Shown here: piece by piece, positions 58,790-64,000 of the stretch
How the letters are laid out: each line of letters opens with the position of its first letter
How positions within the stretch are numbered: the first letter of the stretch is position 1
From: Tetrahymena thermophila SB210
Taxonomy: Eukaryota > Ciliophora > Oligohymenophorea > Hymenostomatida > Tetrahymenidae
DNA length: 64,000 nt
Reading direction: 5' to 3'
Assembly: GCF_000189635.1 (NCBI RefSeq)
Contig: NW_002476439.1
Location: 161,870-225,869 of the forward strand
Notes under the pieces: model-generated
Told to the model about the DNA's origin: nothing
Seen by the model: only the letters and a program-made list of their open reading frames with translations
The model's database searches: none
Position numbers and translations under genes: made by a program

Positions 58790-60771
58790 TACTCTTCGCA
58801 TTTTTTAGTTAGGGAATGTTGAATATGGTTTTAATTCAAGAAATTTATCAAAGCATTTAATGGCTTCTTTTTATTAGCCTTATTATTTTAGTATTTATCC
58901 TTTGAGTTAAAATGCGTCGGCTAGTATTTCATTTAATTTTACAGCGATCTCACAATTATATAATGCTTATCCTTTGTAACCTAACAAATTTTAAACAAAA
59001 GCTAAAATATAAAAGTCAACTCCTTGCTCAATTTTTGCATTCAATACTTTTTCAAATATATCTTTTATTTCTGAGGTTATTTTAATGTCTGATTCTGGGA
59101 TATTAAGCAATTAATAAACCTTAGCAAGATCATTATTTGTTTATAGAGCCAACTTATTAAAGTACTCTGCTTCTTATAAGTTTCCATTTTAGCCATGAAT
59201 GATTCCTAAGTTGTAAATAGCGTCACCATATTTAGATTTTGACTAAAAAGATTTCTGAAAGTATTTAATAGCATTTTCAGTCATACCTTTTTAATAGTAA
59301 ATTATTCCTTAATTGAAGTTAGCCAAATAATTCTTTGGATCAATTGATAAAATATTTTAGTTATATTTTATTGCTTATTCAAACTATCCCAATTTATAGT
59401 AACAGCCACCTAAATTAAGTAAAATTGTTACACTATTAGGTTCTAATTTAAGTAACTTTTCATATAGATCCCTTGCCTTATCTAACAAATGCGCTTTTAA
59501 TATATAAAGAAAATAAATAAATTAGGTTAAATGAAAAAAAAGTTAAATTATTGTTAAAATAAACAACAAAAAAATCTAATTTATTTTAAAAATAATTAAG
59601 CTATTAATTAAAAGTAAGTGGCTAAAGTATCATTATATAATTTTTAATTTATATATAATTTTTTTATTTATTTACTCTTGTCTTTAAAGATTATTTGTTT
59701 CAAATAAAGATATAATTCCTAAGTGTTCCAAAGCATTTAAATTATCATTTTCAGAGTTTATCTCAAAATAAGACACCAGGATCCAGTTTTAGAGCATATT
59801 CTAATTATTAATAAGCTTCTTAATAATTTCCTAATTTAATATTTATGAAACCTAAATTAGCTAAAGTTCCAGCTGATTCAGGATTTATTTTCAAAGAAGT
59901 TTCTAAATGTTTTTATGATTCTTCTAAATTACCCATTTTCTCGTAAATATAACCTATTTTATCATGTAGGAAATACTATTATGGTTCAATTTCAATGGTC
60001 TTCTTTAAATATTCTATGGCATCTTCCATCATACCTAATTATTAATAAGCATCTGCTAAATAATAATAAATGCTAAAAGTCTTATCACTTTAACGATCAA
60101 TTTTTAAGCATCTCTCTAAGCAAACTATACTCTCTTAATAATTGCTTTCAATTCTGAATATAGTTGCTAAATTCAAATATGCGTTAAAGTTTTAAGGATT
60201 TACTTCTAGACACTTTTAAAATAGCTATTTTGCATTTTCATGCATTTATTTATCAAGATAAGCAAGTCCAAGTCCATTATATGATTAATCAATACTTCGA
60301 TCGCTTTCTATTGCTTACTAATAATAAAATATTCTCTGATCGATTGTTCCGCATTTATCAAAAAGAATTCCTAAATTACAAAGTGTGACAGCTGATTTAG
60401 GATTGAGCTCTAAAGACTTTTAGAAGTATTATTCAGACTCTTTGATCATATTTTATTCAGAGTAGATAATTCCTAGACCGCAATATGCGTAGGCAGATTA
60501 AGGATTTATTTCCAGAGCACTATAGAAGCTTTTTTTAGCCTTTTCAAACTATCCCATTCCTATCTAAACATTTCCTAAGTCTTCGTAAATTTTGTAAGAT
60601 TAGGGATTAGCTTACAACATATCTCAAGAAAAGCCTACTCTACATCTTTCAATGTGATATCAGGATTGGTGTTTTATTGACTGAACCTAAATTTTGGTGT
60701 TAAATTATGCAGATATCTTCTTTAATAATACTGAGAACACTTAGAAATTTACTTTTTTGAAATTATTTCAT
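58790..60771 (-). pseudogene. TPR-repeat protein gene with interrupted reading frame
   Basis: ATG at 60771-60769 (MKQFQKKQISKCSQYYQRRY). Repeated 34-residue TPR units follow, for example YKIYEDLGNVQIGMGQFEKA, AYAYCGLGIIYSEQNM, IYYYLADAYQQLGMMEDAIE, TLANLGFINIKLGNYQEAYQ, ILLNLGGCYYKLGQFEQAIK and AIYNLGIIHGQNGNLQEAEY, at least nine in all. The frame breaks near 60625, near 59765 (TTTTGAG puts a TGA in frame) and at the junction around the apparent intron 59494-59685. No GT-AG splicing I tried repairs all three. TPR proteins are protein-binding scaffolds. The C-terminal end is not resolved. It may be a decaying gene or contain sequence errors. Confidence 0.6.
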
Positions 60772-61748
60772 TTATTTAAGCAAAAGAAATATTTTTTATG
60801 TTTAAAACATAAATTTATAAAGATTTTTTAGTTTCATTTTATTCTATTTGTTTAGAATTCTATTTTATTGATTATTAGATTTGTTAATAAACTAGTTCTT
60901 AATGAAACCAAATTTTTGATAAAATTTAAGAGATCAGTGAATATACTATGAATAAATAAAATCAAATTAATTTGTTATTTAACTACGCCTTCCTAATCAA
61001 GGGTTACAGTTGAATTTCAAAACCATAAATTTATTTAATATTATGCTTAATTATTAAAAATTAACTTTTTAAATAAGCTTTTAAATTTTTAAGTGTTTGT
61101 ATGGTATGTGTAGGTAGTCATTTTCATTAAAACATGTTTAGAAAATACTGCAAAATTATATTTATAATGATATTATTTAAAGAGATCAAGAACCAAATCT
61201 AAAATTTTGCTCATGATAATAAAAATAAAAATTAAAATATTGATTCAAGCAGACAATTTGGAAAAAAATAAATTGATTCTCGAAAAAAATAGAAATTATT
61301 TAAAAGTTCTAGATTTAAATAAAAGATATTTTAAAATGTAGAAGATAACCATTAAAACTTTCATAAAATATTTATTTATTTATCTTTCTATTTTAATATT
61401 TTATAAATATTTTTAAGATAAAGTGCTAAATTCCAAAAAAATATTTTACTTTTAAGTTTGCATTTTAAAAAATAAAAAAAATATTATATTCGAATTTAAA
61501 AAGAAAGATAAAGTTTTTTTTATAATTATAAGAAATCACGAGCCTAAAATTTATTTTGCTAATAATATAACATTAAATTATATATATAAATGTTAATCAA
61601 TTATTACAATCATTAATTTTTATATTCACGTAGAATTTATCTTAAAATTTAAACAGTAGCAAATTAATAATTTAAATAAAAGTATTTAAAAAGCTAAATT
61701 CATTAAAAGAATTATAACTATTTAGCGAAAGTTGGAATATTGAATTTA
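60772..61748. other. Intergenic AT-rich DNA
   Basis: No supportable gene. Ends at the second copy of the 45-nt hairpin element. Confidence 0.5.
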
Positions 61749-61813
61749 ATATAGCTAAATACCATTCAAAAATTTAGTGAATTGAGATCACTATTTTTTT
61801 GAATGGCTGATGC
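61749..61813. repeat. 45-nt hairpin element, copy 2 (inverted to copy 1)
   Basis: Reverse complement of the element at 17812-17856. Contains CCATTC, TAGTGA/TCACTA and GAATGG. Here the pairing is better, because TTTTT faces the A7 run without the interrupting base of copy 1. Identity also covers GCTAAATA next to the element. Confidence 0.6.
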
Positions 61814-62428
61814 ATTTTAACATTATTTATATAAAAATAAATAATTTTATAATAGAATTTAATTGATGTTATTAATAATTAATTTTAATTTATAACGATC
61901 TTTATGGTTTTTCTATTAAATTTTTAATCATATCAAGGGTTTGCTTAAGAGGAATTAATTAATTGATGTAAATTTAATTTTTAAATTATTTTATTTTTTA
62001 TAAATAATTTATTTCCTTCCAAAAATATGAAAATATTTATAAATATAAAATAAATAATAAAATTTATCTATCTATTTATATTTTAGGTTAAATAAACTTT
62101 TTCAAAATATTATATAATTAAATATATAATATTATTCAAACATTTAATATTTATTTATTCATCCTTTTTTAACCAGTTATTTATCAATAGGGAAAAAAGA
62201 CAACTAATCTTTTTGATTTAAGACACTTGATTATTACTTTGTATTATTATAATAAACTCAATTAGCTAAATATTTTATAATAAATTAGTGTAAATTTTAA
62301 ATAAATATCAAAATAGAATAAACTTTTAAATTAAAAATTATTTCTTTAATTAATAAATAAAATACATTTGTGGAATAAAAAATATAAAAAAATAAATCAA
62401 ATCAAAGCTATCAAAAAAAATTCAAAGA
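61814..62428. other. Intergenic or downstream intron DNA of the LRR gene
   Basis: AT-rich. No further LRR exon was recognised, so the 3' end of the LRR gene is not located; its last exon may lie here unrecognised. Confidence 0.4.
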
Positions 62429-64000
62429 GCTTTTTTGTTTTATATTCATTTTTATAGTTTAAAATATCACAATCCAAAACAAATAAACTGTTTTTACCTA
62501 AGGTCAAGTGTCAAATTTGAGAGATTAATGCAATTTGCTAAAGCAGAACCTAAGCCTGATGCACCTTCATAACCAATTTAATTGTCTCTTTTTAAATATT
62601 GAAGAAAAAATATATCATTAAATAGTTAATTAGAAGGAAAAAATGAAGAAATAATATGAAATAATATGATAGATTAATTAAGAATAAAAGCAAAAGTTGA
62701 AAATAAAGTGATGAGTTAAATTAACAAAAAATGAACAAAAAAAAGCAAGCACAATAAAAAGAAAAATAAAAAAGAGCTTTCTTGTTTTTAATTAGTTTTT
62801 AAAATTAAAAATATCACAATCCAAAACAAATAAACTGTTTTTACAGAAGATTAAGTGTCAAATTTGAGAGATTAATGCAATTTGCTAAAGCAGAACCTAA
62901 GCCTGATGCACCCTTTGCACCAATTTAATTGTCTCTTTTTAAATATTGAAGAAAAAATATATCATTAAATAGTTAATTAGAAGGAAAAAATGAAGTAAAA
63001 ATATGAAATAATAAGATAGATTAATTAAGAATAAAAGCAAAAGTTGAAAATAAAGTGATGAGTTAAATTAACAAAAAACGAACAAAAAAAAGCAAGCACA
63101 ATAAAAAGAAAAATAAAAAAGAGCTTTCTTGTTTTTAATTAGTTTTTAAAATTAAAAATATCACAATCCAAAACAAATAAACTGTTTTTACCTAAGATTA
63201 AGTGTCAAATTTGAGAGATTAATGCAATTTGCTAAAGCAGAACCTAAGCCTGATGCACCCTTTGCACCAATATAATTGTATCTTTTTAAATATTGAAGAA
63301 AAAATATATCATTAAATAGTTAATTAGAAGGAAAAAATGAAGTAAAAATATGAAATAATAAGATAGATTAATTAAGAATAAAAGCAAAATTTGAAAATAA
63401 AGTGATGAGTTAAATTAACAAAAAAAGAACAAAAAAAAAGCAAGCACAATAAAAAGAAAAATAAAAAAGAGCTTTCTTGTTTTTAATTAGTTTTTATAAT
63501 TAAAAATATCACAATCCAAAACAAATAAACTGTTTTTACTCAAGGTCAAGTGTCAAATTTGAGAGATTAATGCAATTTGCTAAAGCAGAACCTAAGCCTG
63601 ATGCACCTTCATCACCAATTTAATTCAGACTTTTTAAATATTGAAGAAAAAATATATCATTAAATAGTTAATTAGAAGGAAAAAATGAAGAAAAAATATG
63701 AAATAATAAGATAGATTAATTAAGAATAAAAGCAAAAGTTGAAAATAAAGTGATGAGTTAAATTAACAAAAAATGAACAAAAAAAAAGCAAGCACAATAA
63801 AAAGAAAAATAAAAAAGAGCTTTCTTGTTTTTAATTAGTTTTTATAATTAAAAATATCACAATCCAAAACAAATAAACTGTTTTTACTAAGATTAAGTGT
63901 CAAATTTGAGAGATTAATGCAATTTGCTAAAGCAGAACCTAAGCCTGATGCACCTTCATCACCAATTTAATTGTCTACTTTTTAAATATGAAGAAAAAAT
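62429..64000. repeat. Tandem array of 347-348 bp exon-plus-intron cassettes
   Basis: The marker CCAAAACAAATAAACTG recurs at 62474, 62821, 63168, 63516 and 63864, that is every 347 or 348 bp, and the array runs off the right edge. Each unit has one 90-nt LRR exon on the minus strand and an intron of about 257 bp. Units are over 90% alike, including intron sequence, so the expansion is recent. Confidence 0.92.
62498..64000 (-). CDS. Leucine-rich-repeat protein from repeated 90-nt exons (partial)
   Basis: Exons complement(63977-63888, 63629-63540, 63281-63192, 62934-62845, 62587-62498), each exactly 90 nt. Each encodes one 30-residue ribonuclease-inhibitor-type LRR, e.g. DNQIGDEGASGLGSALANC followed by INLSNLTLDL. 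The four left exons are phase 2 at both ends, so any number can be joined in frame; introns begin GTAAAAAC and end TTAAAAAG. The right-most complete exon is shifted by one base at both borders (phase 1-1) and does not join in frame to its neighbour. Unit 3 reads YNYIGAKGASG. Such repeats form a curved binding surface. The gene enters from the right and its ends are unseen. Confidence 0.8.

Noticed and set aside
59750..59790. A 15-nt mini-intron (GTGTCTTATTTTGAG) in the TPR gene, like those of Stentor
   Set aside because: Removing it leaves the reading frame closed by TGA a few codons later, and other introns in the window are 50 nt or longer.
1..64000. tRNA, rRNA or CRISPR arrays
   Set aside because: No GC-rich cloverleaf-like stretch with a GTTCGAATC-type loop, no conserved rRNA blocks and no short regularly spaced direct repeats were found by eye. 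A tRNAscan or Infernal run would be decisive.

Overview
The window reads as a ciliate nuclear genome using the Tetrahymena-type code, in which TAA and TAG are glutamine and TGA is the only stop. Long, protein-like frames full of in-frame TAA/TAG end only at TGA, the sequence is extremely AT-rich, and genes carry GT-AG introns of about 50-420 nt, mostly ending TAG. Those introns are longer than Paramecium's, so a Tetrahymena-like hymenostome is the best fit. All gene models here were built by hand with that code. No rRNA, tRNA or CRISPR was seen.

Left third (1-26 kb): the 3' end of a plus-strand gene; a giant Q/N-rich protein (minus, 1,823 aa); a membrane-anchored P-loop GTPase of guanylate-binding/immunity-GTPase character with a shrunken duplicate beside it; a VWA protein with a Sec23/24-like zinc finger; two tandem sirtuins on a duplicated ~2 kb unit; and an EF-hand protein.

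Middle (26-45.5 kb): a recently amplified accessory block. It holds a secreted/membrane Cys-rich receptor-like gene (one intact, one decayed copy) and six head-to-tail copies of a ~650-aa protein with an N-terminal CxxH...CxxC finger, a long helical Q-rich middle and a C-terminal beta-rich, SPRY-like domain. There are two subfamilies in the order A-A-B-A-A-B. Both B copies are damaged at the N-terminus (one single-base frameshift, one lost ATG), while the four A copies are intact and share a conserved upstream block.

Right third (45.5-64 kb): a six-exon EF-hand protein and three clear housekeeping genes, EMC3 (ER membrane complex), DPH5 (diphthamide synthesis) and PEX2 (peroxisomal RING E3). 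Then a TPR gene whose frame breaks at several points and, at the right edge, a leucine-rich-repeat gene built from tandem 347-348 bp cassettes, each made of one 90-nt exon plus intron. Intergenic DNA is mostly low-complexity AT, with a few local tandem repeats and two hairpin elements, one of them present twice, 44 kb apart and inverted.

Housekeeping and lineage-specific, duplication-prone genes are therefore interleaved. The most unusual parts are the TRIM-like array with its Cys-rich partner, the GTPase with its relic, and the LRR exon-cassette array.
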